NCBI GenBank assembly: GCA_047967505.1
Contig: CM106539.1
Source: Dipteris shenzhenensis
Lineage: Eukaryota; Polypodiophyta; Polypodiopsida; Gleicheniales
Strand: one strand, 5' to 3'
Length of the DNA: 64,000 bases
The position numbers were made by a program, and so were the translations under genes. Positions 35,031 to 48,309 of this stretch are shown piece by piece; the first letter of the stretch is position 1, and the number at the start of each line of letters is the position of its first letter. Under the pieces are notes generated by a model, which did no database searches, had not been told where the DNA came from, and saw only the letters and a program-made list of their open reading frames with translations.

Positions 35031-36770
35031 GAAATTCCATTGAAGGATGAAAAGTGTGTTGAGAACAAAAAATTCTTAGCAAGTAAGCTTCTTGTAGGGT
35101 TGTAATTTGATGGATTGATGAATGAAGTGATTACAGATCCTATAGGTGGTAAAACCCTAGTTCCAATGGTGGAGCACTCACATTGAGATGGAGGGAGCTT
35201 TGCATTTCATTGTGGATTCAAGCTTGGTTGCTAGGCCATCCTCACCAGCCAAGGGTAAATGTGGTCTAGACACCATCTATGTAGAGGATGATAGAGATAG
35301 TGACCTAAGAAGCTTTGGAGCTATTTAGGTGGATGAGGATGACAACATGCAATCCATAGTGGATCAGAAATCCACACTATTAGGGTTTTGTCCCCACACA
35401 CCAATAAATATATTGGAATCACTTGGGAGTGAGTGAAGGGTTTATAGTAGTTAGGCATGGATCTTCTTCAAGGCTGCCATAAAAATAAGCATAGATGAAA
35501 TAAGCATAGATGAGGTTGGACTGTCTAGGAGGATGCCTTTGCTAATTGTACATGAAAACCCTCCAATGCAGTCTACAATAGAGATAGTGGAAACAAAGAG
35601 GATGAACCCTCCTTTGAAATTTCTAGAGCAAGCAAAAATGCAATATCTCTTGGGGATAGTGTTGTAGCTTACATATATTCTTGATGTGCATCAATAAGTT
35701 TGGATGCATTAGTGCAAAGGATCAATGCATCGTGATGTTGGAGGAGCCCCCACATGAGTATAATGAGGATTGTATCTTTGAGCTACCCCCCTCAAGTAGG
35801 GAACGACAATGGAAGGAATGGAGCTCAAATATAATGGCAAAACAATCACCCAACTGGCCTTTAAAGCATCAAAACGATTCAATTCATGTGATGTATAATA
35901 GCCCCTAAAGCTAGACCCCTTGTAAAAATTTTGAAACCAAAACATCTATCCTCAAATCCCTAACCAAGGTATTGACTACAATGGAAGAGCTCATACATGC
36001 AAGTCTGTTTGAGCTCCAAGATACTATCTAGTCCACTAGTTCTAGGTAAACTAGTTCTCTTTGCTTTCCCAACAATGTCTTGCAAGTTGATTGAAACAAC
36101 AATAACAAAATTCATTAGTTCTCAGCAAGCATCACCATATTCAACACCAAGGGATTGCCACTTACTTGCATGTTCTTGCAAGTGGCTCCAATTATTGCAG
36201 AATGTTGCACAATTTAGCATCACCATTATGAGCCTCCTTGGGTCGTCTTGGGTTCAATACCATTTCTTCTATGAGCCTTTGTGTTACTCCATTTGAAATT
36301 TCCTAGCTCTAGCACCGTGATTTGATTGCACAACTTCTGTCACCAACAATGTTACCTTCATCAAGTTCTTTCTTGATGTTCCAAGTTGTACTTTGTGTGC
36401 ACACCTACCCGTATATATCATCAACTTGGTCAATGTTGCATCATTGGCCATCACACAATGAGTCATACTCTCACACACCCTAACACACATGGGTATTGTC
36501 TTTAAAAAAATGACACCTCAAGGATCCTTCGTCCTTGTGAGTATCCAACCGGCCAATGACACACTTCCTTCCCAGCAGACCTTTGAAGAGTGCATCAATA
36601 TTCATCCCAGTATTTAGTAGTTTGGGGCACGATGGGTTACGATATTCGAACACACCTACACATGAACTCTTGTGAGCTCTGACCTCAAATGAAATATTGC
36701 AAGGTATTTGTTTTTTAGAGATCTCAAAAACGGAAGCGAAATGGAAGAAGGCGAGAGAGAGAGGGAGAGC
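35031..36770. other. Stretch without a recognised gene
   Basis: No convincing coding sequence on either strand. GA-rich sequence near 36735-36780 borders the copia copy A 3' end. Confidence 0.4.
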
Positions 36771-37345
36771 CAAAAGAGAGAGTCACACAAGTTTTGGTGT
36801 GTGCAGAACACCCTAATCTTCTATGTCATCCCTATATATATATATATGTGTTTGAGTATTGTACATAACTAGGGGTTAAGGTACAGTGGCCTTTAACCCC
36901 CACAACCTCCCACTTAAAGGCCAATGTGCCTTTAAGGGAGAACAACCAGTGAGCATACTATCCAATACCCATCAATACATGACAATACTCAAACCGCTAA
37001 TTACGTAGACTCTTCATTAGCATATCTGTAGGGTTATCATCTGTATGAACCTTGACAAGCTCTATGCACTTGTCCTCAAGTACCTCGCTGATAAAATTGT
37101 ACCTGACCTCAATGTGTTTGGTCTCATGAATGACCAGATTTTGTGCTAGCTGAATAGCACTCATGGAATCATTATGCAATGTTGGTACACCTATATGAAT
37201 CCCCAAATCTCCCACTAGCCGATCAAGCCATATAGCCTCCTTGTAACCCTCTGTGGCTACAACATACTCAACCTATATGGTAGACAAAGCAACGCACTTC
37301 TGTGTGCGAGACATCCACGACACTGCACCACCTATAAAGGTGTTC

Positions 37346-37370
37346 AACCCTAAACCCTAAACCCTAAACA
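37346..37370. repeat. Interstitial telomere-type repeat (CCCTAAA)3 inside copia copy A
   Basis: Three perfect CCCTAAA units lie in the RNase H region of copy A. The equivalent place in copy B (near 59180) reads GCAAAAGTGAACACATAACC without them, so this is an insertion of about 25 bp in copy A rather than element sequence. Confidence 0.85.
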
Positions 37371-39507
37371 CATAACTAGAAGTGGATCTCCTACTACCCA
37401 CATGCCCCTGCATAGTCTGAATCTGTGTACCCAAATACACGCATCTCTCCTCTGCCAAAGAAGATACACACCTCCTTGGTACCCTTCATGTACCTCATGA
37501 TGCACTTAACTGCCTCCCAATGCCTCTTTCCTCGATTAGCCATATACTGGCTAACAACTCCCACTGCAAATGCAATGTCCAGTCTAGTAGCTATCATAGC
37601 ATACATAAGACTCCCAACCGTTGATGCATAAGGAACCTTGGCCATCATGGCCCTCTCCTCATCTAATTTGGGACTATATACCTAACTCAGTTTCACATAT
37701 GGAGGCAATGGAGGACTTACTACCTTCCCCCCCTCCATATTGAAATGCTGCAACACTTTTGTAACATACTCCTTCTATGAAAGCCAAAGGAGTTTCCTAC
37801 TCCGGTCACGTGTGATGTGCATACTAAGAATGACCTACAGGTCCCAAATCCTTCATGTCAAAGGCCTCATGCAACTTGGACTTCAATGCATCAAGCTCAT
37901 AAGTGTTCTTGCTAGCCAATGACATATCATCCATGTAAAGTGCCAGGAGTATCAGGCTATTATCCTTAGCCCTTTTAGTGTAGAGGCAATGATCAATCTC
38001 ACTTCTTCTGAAACCCTGGGACCAAATGAAAGCATCAAACTTGTGATACCATTCTCTAGGCACTTGCTTAAGGCCATAGAGACTCTTTTTCAGCTTGTAA
38101 ACCAAATGCTCTTTGCCCTTTTCTTCAAAGCCTTATGGCTGTACCATGTAAATTTCCTCATGCAAATCCCCATGCAAGAAAGTTGTGTTGAAATCCATCT
38201 GTATAAGCTCCATATCCTCTATTGCCACAAGTCCAAGTACACATCTAAGTGTGGTCATCTTCACAAATGGATAGAATATCTCATCAAATTCCACACCCTT
38301 CTCTTGCTTGAACCCTTTAGCAACCAAACGGGCCTTTTACTTAGGCACATCATCACCTGTGACCTTCATCTTATAGACCCATTTACGTGGCAATGTTTTC
38401 TTTCCATGTGGCAAAGAAACCAAGTCCCAAGTCTTATTCTTTATGAGTGAACTCATCTCTGATTGCATAGCATACTCCCACTTGCATTGATCCTCGTGCA
38501 TCATAGCCTCTATGTAGTAAGAAGGCTCCCCGCAATCAGTAAGCATCACATAGTCTACCCCTGGAACAAATCTCTTAGGCGTGGTCTAGACACTCTAGAT
38601 TTTCTTCTCAAGTGCATTTCAGCTTGCTGTCCCGCTTGCATATCAGCCACATTTGGCTCATCATTGCCACCAATAGATGATCCATCATCTGCCCTTGATT
38701 GTGTACCTGTGGGAGTACCGAGTAGCACTATTTCTTGCACATTTGTTGCATGGACAACTTGCTGTCTATCAACATATGTGGGTGGATTCACATCCTGGAA
38801 AGCGATTCTCCTCATTTCCACATCCCTCATGGTGTCTTATGCATCTTCTTCTCATTGAAGACGACATCATGGCTTTGTATAATTTTCTTTGCTTCTGGAT
38901 CCTAGAGACGATAGCCCATCTCTCCACTTTCACTATAACCCAGAAAGATGCATTTCCTAGACTTAGGATCTAGCTTCTCTTGAAGCTCTTTTGGCACATG
39001 TGCATATGCCTCACACCCAAATATATGCAAATGAGAGTAAGAGGGCTTCTTGCCACTCCATGCCTCTTTAGTAATACCACCATCCAAGCTCTTGCTAGGT
39101 GATCTATTGATCACATGCACTGCAGTGTTCATTGCCTCAGCCCAATAACCACCAGAAAGACTTGCATTGGAAAGCTTACATTGCAACCTTTCTTGAATGG
39201 TGCGGTTCATCTGTTGTGCAACTGGATTCTGCTCTGGAGTATGAGGGGATGTGAGCTCCCTTTTGATCCCATGTGTATCACAAAAATGCTAAAAGTCATG
39301 GGAGATATACTCTCTGCCATTATCAGTCCATAGGCATTTAAGCGTTCTACCTAACTGATTTTTAGCCAAAGCCAACCATTTTTGAAATACCTAGAACACA
39401 TCGCTCTTCCGAGCTATAGCATAATGCCATACTTTCCTAGTTGCATCATCAATGAATGTCACATAGTATTCACCCTGCCTTATGACCGTCTAGCATGGGA
39501 CCACATA

Positions 39508-39559
39508 GCAGACTTAATCAGCCCATAAAAGAAGGGGAAAGAAAGACCTTGAAAGGCTT
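39508..39559. other. Micro-inversion in copia copy A relative to copy B
   Basis: Copy A reads GCAGACTTAATCAGCCCATA... to ...CTTGAAAGGCTT on the plus strand. In copy B the same sequence is present as its reverse complement (about 61340-61402). Flanking bases (GGGACCACATA on one side, AAATGC.GTACATAACCC on the other) are collinear in both copies, and material beside the inverted piece is deleted in A. Confidence 0.8.
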
Positions 39560-41423
39560 AAATGCAGTACATAACCCAAACATCATAAGAGTTTCATTCC
39601 ATTCTAGCTCATGTGCCCCAACCAACAATGCCATAAAGAAGTACTTGGCTGCTAAGTTATTGCAACAACATGATCAGACACCCTTGATACATGCAAGGGA
39701 TACAATGTTCCACACTTGGCACCCCTTGCCAAAACCATAGAGCCCTTTTAAATTTTCCAACTCTGAAAGCCAAACGTGGTCTAAAAACCAACATCATCTA
39801 GCTGACCTTCTGAAATAAGACTCTTGGTCAGCTTAGGCACATGTCTCACATTTTTCAAAGCACACGACTTGTATTTCCATTGTCATAAGTGGAGAACCAT
39901 TCCCTATGGAGAGTAACATCGAATGAAGCACTAGAATCCAAAATCCAATCCTGGGAATATGCATCATTTGAAGTGGTAAGCAAGTTTGTAGGTAGACTAG
40001 ACATGAAGAGAATGTCATTGTCACTATCATGAGTGACTGCATTAATCTCCTTGATCATTTTTCCTTTGTCCTCCCTTGGACTCTCTTCCTTCTTATTTGC
40101 ATGCCAATTCGCATTCTTTTTCTTATCCTTTTTCTCTCTTTTTAGCTTGTAGCAATCCTTTTTCATGTGGCCCTTCTTGCCACAGTGGTAACACTCAAGG
40201 TTCCATGCCCTCAATTTGCTACGAGACTTTCCTCTTTCTTGGGACTTCCCCCTGAACTGTGATCTGCCCCTTTGCACATTTAAGGCTACATCCTGCTTGT
40301 TTCCATCCATAGACTTCCATCTAATCTCCTCAGCCAACAAGCTACCCACAACATCATCAAACTTCAGTACTTCACTAGGTGCAGAGTTACTGATAGCTAG
40401 CTGTACAGAAGGTATCCCATGAGGATGGCAATGAACATAAGAGTAATATTGCCTTAGTCTCTGCATCAAAATTCATTTTTTGAGCCTAAAGCTAGCTAAA
40501 AATAATATTGAATTCTTTCAAGTGAGAAGCAATGGACACCCCTTCCTTCATCTGCAGCTCAAACAACCTCTTCATGAGGTAAACTTTATTAGAGGCAGTT
40601 TCCTTCTCATAAGTGGCACACAATTTCTTCCACAAATCTTTCGTAGTCTGCTCATTTACTACTATGAAATAAACTGACTCTGTAAGATGAAGTCTAATAG
40701 TAGACTTTGCTAATGCATCCAACTCATTTCAATCATCCTCAGACATATCTGCAGGCTTAGCTTCAATCCCTGCCAACGGTTTAATCTGCTCCTTTTGAAT
40801 AAGCACATCCTTTATCTGTTCTTTCCACAAAGAAAAGTTTGTCCCATCAAACTTTTTAATGCTGAAAAACTCCTTTTCAGACATGGAAGAGGATGCCATG
40901 ATGTAAATGAAACAACATCCCAAATGCTAGTACCTGCAAGAGAGAAATCACACCAAATACTAAGTGCACCCAAATGTGTAGGCCAAAATGGAAGGTAATA
41001 TCACCAAACCTCAAAGGCTCAAAGCATCAAAATGCATCTGACTCATGTGCATATACTATGCATCCATATGAGCAAATCTGGCCCATAAGAAAATGTCAAC
41101 CCGCAATGACAAAACAATGGCAAATATCATGCCAATAAGAGCCAGATGCCTCAGGCATAAACACCGTCCATGGGCATAAGCATTAATAATGTATCATCCA
41201 AGAGATCATAGCACAACCTATGCATCCACTACAATATGTCAAAGCTGTCCCTCAGCATAAAATAGCATCTATGTGCTAAACGTTCATCAAGAAAGCATCC
41301 CACAAGGCAATCTGAGCCTGTACTGAACGTCCTTCATCAAAGCAATGTTTGTATTGCAACTTATTGATTCAAATGGTACCTTGTTAACATGTAATGCTCC
41401 TTTGTTCATACATTATCGAAACA

Positions 41424-41424
41424 T

Positions 41425-41487
<63 letters not shown>

Positions 41488-41529
41488 CACACACACACAT
41501 ATATGTATGTATGTATGTACATACATACA

Positions 41530-41565
<36 letters not shown>

Positions 41566-41616
41566 CATATATATATATACATATATATATATACATATAT
41601 ATATATACATATATAC

Positions 41617-41678
<62 letters not shown>

Positions 41679-41680
41679 CT
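41424..41680. repeat. Compound microsatellite: (CT)n, (CA)n, (ATGT/ACAT)n, (AT/CATATA)n, (AC)n
   Basis: About 62 bases of CT repeats, a short CA run, tetranucleotide ATGT then ACAT repeats, long AT-rich CATATATATA repeats, and a closing AC run. Long open frames through it are artefacts of the repeats. Confidence 0.95.
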
Positions 41681-41699
41681 ATACATGTATCTACATATA

Positions 41700-44600
41700 A
41701 ACCTATAAATTACCTAGTACATAATTGAGTAAAGGTGCCATCGCTTGCCTAAAGTAGGATAAGTACAAAAAAAATTACAACCGCTCACCTAGGTTTGCTC
41801 GCCCAAACTACAGCCGCTTGCCTAAATTTTCACTCCAAAAATACACATAAACTTTCAAAACTCACAAACAGAAGAGATCTAGAACAAGCCCATAAGAGTC
41901 GTGCTCCCCTTCTGCATTTGAATTATGATTCAATAGCTTCAATAGGGGTGCTCCCCTTCCACCTCTTCAATGTATTTGAATTATGATTTAATAGCTTGTG
42001 AGAAAAAATCACACAAGCTTCATGTACATCTCCAATTGGGAAAAATTCCCATGAGTCACTTCCAAAATAGCTTTCTTTTTCTAGAAATAAAGCTATCTTT
42101 TCCTACTATAATTAATACCCTTAGGCTAAGCCTCTAATGTTCTAAATATGAAAAAAGTACATGAGCATTTGTAATATAAAAAATTAGGCTTAGCTTAGTT
42201 CATCAATGGAGTTGTGCATACGTGCCAAAAATATGTTGAATCATGCTTACCAAGGCGATCGCTCGATCAATTTCTCTTCCCTTGAATTTGCAACATTCAA
42301 TATTAATGAAGTATTTCAAGCATAGAATAACCTTGGAATTAATCACCACAATTAATTAACTTTTTTGTATTTCAGCAACACCAAATCAATAAATCTAGAT
42401 GGATGGTGCATACATACACAACACATGCCATCAGATGGTGCACACATGCCACCCACACATAAAATCCCACGGGTGGTGCACACATGCCACCCATACATAA
42501 AATCCCACGGATGGTGCACACATGCTACACATACTGTCATCGCATAAGTGGTGTACACAATGCCACACACTCATACATCTGTAGGCATATATCTAGGCAT
42601 ACATACATCACTACAAATAGCAAGCGAACATGCAGCAGTTGCATGACAAAAATGTTAGATCTCACTCAAATAGATACTAAAGGGTTAAATTAATTGGGAT
42701 AATTCCAATTCTCATAACATCATCACACGTGCTACTTACATTGCCTCTTTATATTATTGTTGAGTCTACTTTGGGGTCCCTCAAAATGCCTGTCTGTGGT
42801 GCTCGACTTTGACCATTGGCTACGGTCCCTCTGGGTTCTCTTGTTGTGCCCCAAGCATCTCAATTTGAGGTTCATTGTTGAGAGGATTTGAGTCTCTCGT
42901 CTGTATCTTCTTGTCCACCGTTGTCGGTAGTGCCAAAAGAACGACGCATGAAAGGGGGCTGAATATGCCTCCTCTGAATTCTTGGACAACACCCGTGTAA
43001 CAGGGCCTTGCTATTGGCTTGGGAGGTTGACTGTTAGAATTTGGCAACTGGGATAGCAAAGTTCTAGGTCCTCGTGGTTCATACTCCTTCAAGGGAGAGT
43101 CGTTCGTATTGCTCAACGGTGGAAAGTGGACAGAAGTGACTCGAGATATATCAATGCCGACATTCAAATGCCAGAAGTTGTTATCACGATGGTCGTGTGT
43201 AGAGAATCCATGCATGGAGGAGGAGGTCCATGTATTTTTTTTCTATCCCTAATCCTGCTTAAGTGAGTAATCACATATCATCATACAATTTTCCCGCACA
43301 GCACAAACCCCCATTTGTTAGAGTTTCTATGTTGGCATCATTTTCAACACCCTGCATGGAGTAGGAAATATTACAAAGCAACCTAAATATTTCAAGAGAG
43401 AGCATCTTTTGTTAAGTTTTGCACACAGTTACACCAAGTTGGGTGCAAGGTTTAGTCAAACTCGGGGTAATAGAAAAAGATCGTTAATATTTGGAGATCT
43501 TACTAGGCATTGGAATGTTAAAAGTTTTGTGTGGAAATTAAGAGGATTGAGAATAGGAGTCCATAAAACTGAGTGCACAGATTCTCAAACTAGTAGCTTA
43601 TGTTAATTCAAGTAGAGCTATAGCAATTGCTCAAATTAGTAAATTATTATAAAAAATTTCTCATGATAGTGTGAGGACTTTAGTATCTTACAGACTTGTC
43701 TCATGACTAGTGTCTTAGACTTCATATCATTTAGGCAATAAGCAATGTTTGATACATGCTCAATGGGGAGAGAAAGATACGCAAGAAGAAGAGAAGACCA
43801 TCTGTGACGACAAGGCCAACTATGGAAGACTACAAAGTTGCCATGAATTTTGAGCCAATAAGGGATGAGTGTTGGCACCAAGAGGAGGAATTAGAGGGCC
43901 GCCTGCAACAATGAGCTCGAGGTAGATGACAACCTAGCTCCATGCAAAAGAAAGTGGTTTCTAATTACCTTACCAACACTAGAACTAAACCGGTTCAGTG
44001 CTTGCATTTGAGGTAGCCTAAACCATTCAACAAAGAAGAAATCAAGTTTAAGCAAGAAAATTCGAATCAGCCATCAATAGAAAGTATCCATTCTAAAGAG
44101 TCCAACAGGTCAAGAAGTAGAACAATCCATGAGCATGGTTCTCCAAGCTGTAGATATGAATCCAACTCAGAGGCAAGACACACCTCGGGTCATAAAGAAC
44201 AAAGAATATCTCCGCATGTGTTAAAAGCAAACAAGAGACCAGACATAGTCTTGGCTGAGCTTTTGACTAGGAATCAAGGTGCAACTAGGTTAAATGACAT
44301 TGAGACAAAGAATGCCTAGTACTATCCCATTGTCTAGAAATAGAACACATAGTCTTGCACCTTTGGCAAAAAGTAGGACTCCAAGTGCTGCACCAATATC
44401 ATGGTGTGGATACGTACATAAATAATCAATGACAGAGTTTAATAATTCCAAATGTACTAATGGTTGGAAGACAAGTACCTAGCCACCACTTGTTAGGGGA
44501 TGTTAAGATGGATGAATACCAACATGAAAATCCACGACCCAAGAATGATTATGCTAATAACAAGCTACCCTAATTAGAGTCAAATTTTAAGATTTCAAGG

Positions 44601-44771
44601 AGCTAAAAGTGAAGGTCCATAGAACCACTTGCAAAGTTTGCTATGAGTCTATCAGATTAATGTTGCTATGACTAAAGAGAAATACAAAAGTATTTCCCTT
44701 TTACATTGACCAAGGCGATGCAATGCTAGTTTAATCAATTTTCAATTGGTTACTTAAAATGTTGGTAGCAA
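41700..44771. other. Stretch without a supported gene, contains a 38-bp tandem repeat
   Basis: TGGTGCACACATGCCACCCA-type units start at 42436, 42474 and 42512 (38-bp period, last one incomplete). A minus-strand frame at 42820-43215 has no recognisable domain. The rest is AT-rich with many stops. Confidence 0.5.
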
Positions 44772-45400
44772 ATGTATGAAGCTTTTCTTAAGAGTTTCAT
44801 AAAAGAAATTAATCAAGAAGACATTCGTACCAAGCTCAATGAATTGAAGCAAAAGGAGCATGAGTCTAAACATGATTTTGTGCTCAGAATGCAAGCTTTG
44901 ATTAATAAACTTAGCACGCCACCAAATGACAAATCATTATGGGCATGGTTAATTATGGGCTACACTAAATTGACCTTAGGTATCCAAAAATATTCAACCC
45001 GATGAAGACATGAAGAACTGCTGAACCGAGTTGTTGCATTTGAAAAGGGTTTACCTACGAATAAGGAGACCAAGAAAAATATAGAAGCGAGTGATGATGA
45101 GCTCGACAAGTTGAAGTTGATATTGAAAAAGGCTCTGAAAGAAATGGATTTCAGAGATAATTTGAGTCAGGAAAGAAAATAGTGCAATAAGTATTTTAGG
45201 AAGAAAAATGGTGGTGCCATAAGTGTTCCTGGAAAGGACACATAAGATGATTGTGGAACAAAGTAAGGTGGAACTTGTGCCAAACATGGTCATGAGGAGT
45301 CCAATTGTTGGTACGCCAAGAAGGAAACATTAGAGGTGAATCAGGACAAACCCAAGCCTAAGTCTAAGGAAGCATGACCACCAAAACCTGAGTAGGGAAA
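44772..45400 (+). pseudogene. Retrotransposon gag fragment with decayed zinc knuckle
   Basis: The frame at 44772-45005 reads 'FIKEINQEDIRTKLNELKQK' and 'HDFVLRMQALINKL', gag-like. It is clearly related to a minus-strand gag piece at about 48.0-48.3 kb ('FLRHFCQEVNEEDVRTKLND'). Downstream, Cys/His-rich but frame-broken sequence near 45200-45310 resembles a zinc knuckle. No pol domain follows. Confidence 0.55.
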
Positions 45401-47236
45401 AGGCAAAGGTTTAAAAATGGTAAGACAAAAATCAAGGTCCTTCATTGACCCAGTGTTAGTTCTACAATGGTAATCACACCAAGGCCGAGTGTCCACTATG
45501 GCAAGAGCACTTGAAATTTCTCTAAAAAATCAAAGAAAGATGGGAATTGGATCCCAAATGTCAAGTCATACTCATGTGTGCCCTCATCTATGTCATATGG
45601 TATTACATCATTTGAAGATACTAATTTTGAAAAGAGAATGCGTATTACATATTTCAAAGAGTGTGTGCTTTGCTATCAAAATTTTTAATTCAAGCACTTG
45701 GGTATGTATGTTCAAGAGCATCTATACATATAAGCTTTAGAATAGATTGGTGCGATTAGATAAACTACATGAGGCAAACGTAGTGTTGATGGTGCAAGGT
45801 CAAAGGAGCCACTGAGGATTTGGTTGAATAGGTGTTGTGACCTCCTCTTGAACGCTTGAAAGCCCATGCCAGGTGACCATTGATCCATGTTGAATTTGGG
45901 TCAAACTGATCCACCAATGTGCCTATAAGGCAAGTGCAAGCCTCGTGGAGGGCAAACCTGATAAGTGAGGCCTAGTTCACACCAACTGAGATCACGTTGG
46001 AGTTAATAGGCAATGTCAAAGATGGATATGCGGACAAAGAAGTGACACAATTCATGTTTGATATCGAGCAATGGTTTCAAGATCCAAGATCCTTTGTGAA
46101 GGTGAAGGGCAACACAGGTTGCTCAAATGAAGCTGAGAGTGATGAGGCCGTGTTTAGCATGAGGGATGAGGATGAGAATGGCCATTTAGAGGCGAAGTAT
46201 GAGATGTTGACTAGCAATGGTTGGAGCATTAGCACAAAGTTGCACAGACATGATGATGTACTTCTATAGGATACAAGGCTTGTTGGACAACAAGTAGTAA
46301 CAAAATGAAGGCCAAGGGAGCCTAATCTCTATGTTGAATACAATAGCATTTTTGAATTGGTGTGTTAGATCTTGAGAATCTTGGGGAGATTTGGTGGCTC
46401 TATACTCTGAGGCTAGTTCTTACTTTCCACTCCCACTCACCACCTATTTCCACCTCAACCATGTTGCTATTATCCTCCCCTATTGCCACCTTGGCCACGT
46501 TCTTTTAGTCTTGTTTTGTGGTTGCTAGGATTCAACACTCGCCCGACTTAGGTTAGGCCGAGTCCTTGCAATCTAAATCCTAGATGGAAATCAATTGTAA
46601 ATGTCATGATACCATTGGCTCTTTAAAAAATCATTACCAAGTAGTACTTCAACGGTAAGGAAAAGTTCAGCTGAATGATTGGAAAGAACTAGACTTTTCA
46701 AGCTCTAACGAATTATTTGGAAGACTGCTACATTTTCTTCTTCTTTAATTTCTAAGATATTGGAAAACCCCTTGAAATACAAGAGAAGAGGAATTGCTCT
46801 CATAGAATTAATGAAATATTTTTGCTTTCCAAATTCTAGAAGTTTCATGTTTTTTGCGGAAGTACTATGTTAAAGGCAATTGCAATGATAAAATTTGTTA
46901 GGTGTTGCTTTAGTTCTATGAAAGAGAGTTTCTTTTCCTTTTCACAATATGTAGTGTCCACTAGTGTTAATTTTCTCCATCAAAACTATCAATGGCTCAA
47001 AAGTCCATTTGGGACAATTATTGAAGAGAACATGTGGTGGGAGAGAATTATAGAGCTTCCATTTGCTCCTTGTCGGTAGAGCTCTCTACCGTCACGTTGT
47101 ACCTCCAAGACTTCAATTCCATTTGGCGATTTCCTCCATCTATTTTGGGGCATATTTTTAAGAAAATTGAATTCCTACAACAGCAGCATCCAGTGCACCA
47201 GTCTTCCTTGGGTGATTGCTTTGTTGATTAGATAGA
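45401..47236. other. Stretch without a supported gene
   Basis: Reading frames up to about 90 codons show no domain. A segment near 46410-46540 (TTTCCAC..CCACCTCAACCATGTT..TTGTGGTTGC) resembles 49485-49600, suggesting a shared decayed repeat, possibly LTR. Confidence 0.35.
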
Positions 47237-48309
47237 CTACAGTCGAGTGCTCACTACTTGGTAATCGACATAGAAAGTAAAATGGTGCTTCAACCCTAGA
47301 AAGATCCTTGATAAATCTCTCCCATAGAAGCTAATAATGTCAAGGAATGAGCACAAATGGGACAAGTTCTTGGGTTCTAGCATTTTTTCAATGGCTTCTA
47401 TTTTACCACCATTCGAAGCTATAATGGCCATACGTAATGCAAGCCTCACAATACTTGGTACAATATTGTGCTTTTGTGTGGCCACCATGCAAACATTTGT
47501 TGTACCACTTCTTGTGTGCCTAGACCTTTCTCAGACACCTAGTTCTTGTAGTGATTTCTTGAGTTGTGCTATCACCGCTTCTTTCTTCCTTGCTAGAGAC
47601 AAGCTCCCTTATACCTTGCTCCCCTCGGCCTGGAGATGAGATGCTTTCTTCCTCGCTCACCTCAGTCTTCTTCTTTTGATTTGGCTTAATTGTGCCACTG
47701 TTCTCTAGAACAATGGCTCTCGTCAAGAAGTTCCTTCTTCCTCACTCACCTTGATCTTCTTCTTTTACTTTGGCTTGACAATGTCACTCTTGTCTAGAGA
47801 AATGGCTGTATCGAGAAGTTCTTTACAGGTTTTTATTGGGTTTTCTATCTCCTATGAACAGAGATCCATTAGCATCCTTCTCAATAGTCAAGTACACATA
47901 GTTTTGTCATCGGGCAACCTGCTTAATTGGTTAATCAAGGCACTATCATCCTCAAGACAAAGTCTTGCATCGCTTCTCCTTTCTTCTGCTGCTACAAGTC
48001 ATTGAGCTTTGTTCTAACATCTTCTTCATTGACTTCTTGGCAAAAGTGTCTCAAGAAGGCTTCATGCAAGTCTTGGAAATATCCGATAGGGAAGCATAGT
48101 TGTGCCATCCTCACTAATATGCATGGGAAGTAGTTCATGTACTCATCTTCATTTATACACCAGTTGATGGTGCATGCGGGAAAGTGGCTGTATAGGCCTT
48201 CATCTTCTCCTCCTTTGAAGTCTTGAAATGTCACCTTTATTGGTTGGGATGCTTTCTTGTGATGCCTTGCTACCGAGGGGCTCCTCATCTGTGGATTCTC
48301 CATTCCCAT
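47237..48309 (-). pseudogene. Ty3/gypsy remnant: gag piece joined to an RT-end piece by deletion
   Basis: On the minus strand a gag-like segment (48309-47992) contains 'YMNYFPCILVRMAQLCFPIG' and 'NEEDVRTKLND'. About 500 bases further on, 47488-47237 reads 'KIEAIEKMLEPKNLSHLCSF' then 'FYGRDLSRIFLG', typical of the RT/RNase H junction of gypsy elements. The protease and most of RT are missing between them, so a large internal deletion is likely. Confidence 0.55.

Larger units (their letters stand above)
36775..41318 (-). mobile_element. Ty1/copia retroelement, copy A (older, heavily mutated)
   Basis: Collinear with copy B (58.6-63.25 kb) over gag, protease, integrase, RT and RNase H, including about 200 bp 3' of pol and about 400 bp of leader. 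Recognisable parts are gag start at 40899 (ATG, 'SEKEFFSIKKFDGTNFSLWK'), zinc knuckle 'CYHCGKKGHMKKDC' (about 40.2 kb), protease-like 'WILDSSASFDVT' (Gly of DSG lost), integrase 'MNRTIQERLQCKLSNASLS', RT 'LYMDDMSLASKN' (YVDD changed to YMDD) and RNase H 'LHNDSMSAIQLAQN'. Many stops are present. Compared with copy B it has lost about 100 bp near 39850, carries a micro-inversion at 39508-39559 and a telomere-motif insertion near 37346. LTR boundaries were not resolved. Confidence 0.85.

Noticed and set aside
41345-41728. Several overlapping 65-127-codon frames on both strands
   Set aside because: They are translations of simple CT, CA and AT repeats.
42820-43215. 131-codon minus-strand frame
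   Set aside because: No recognised motif, homologue or splice context.
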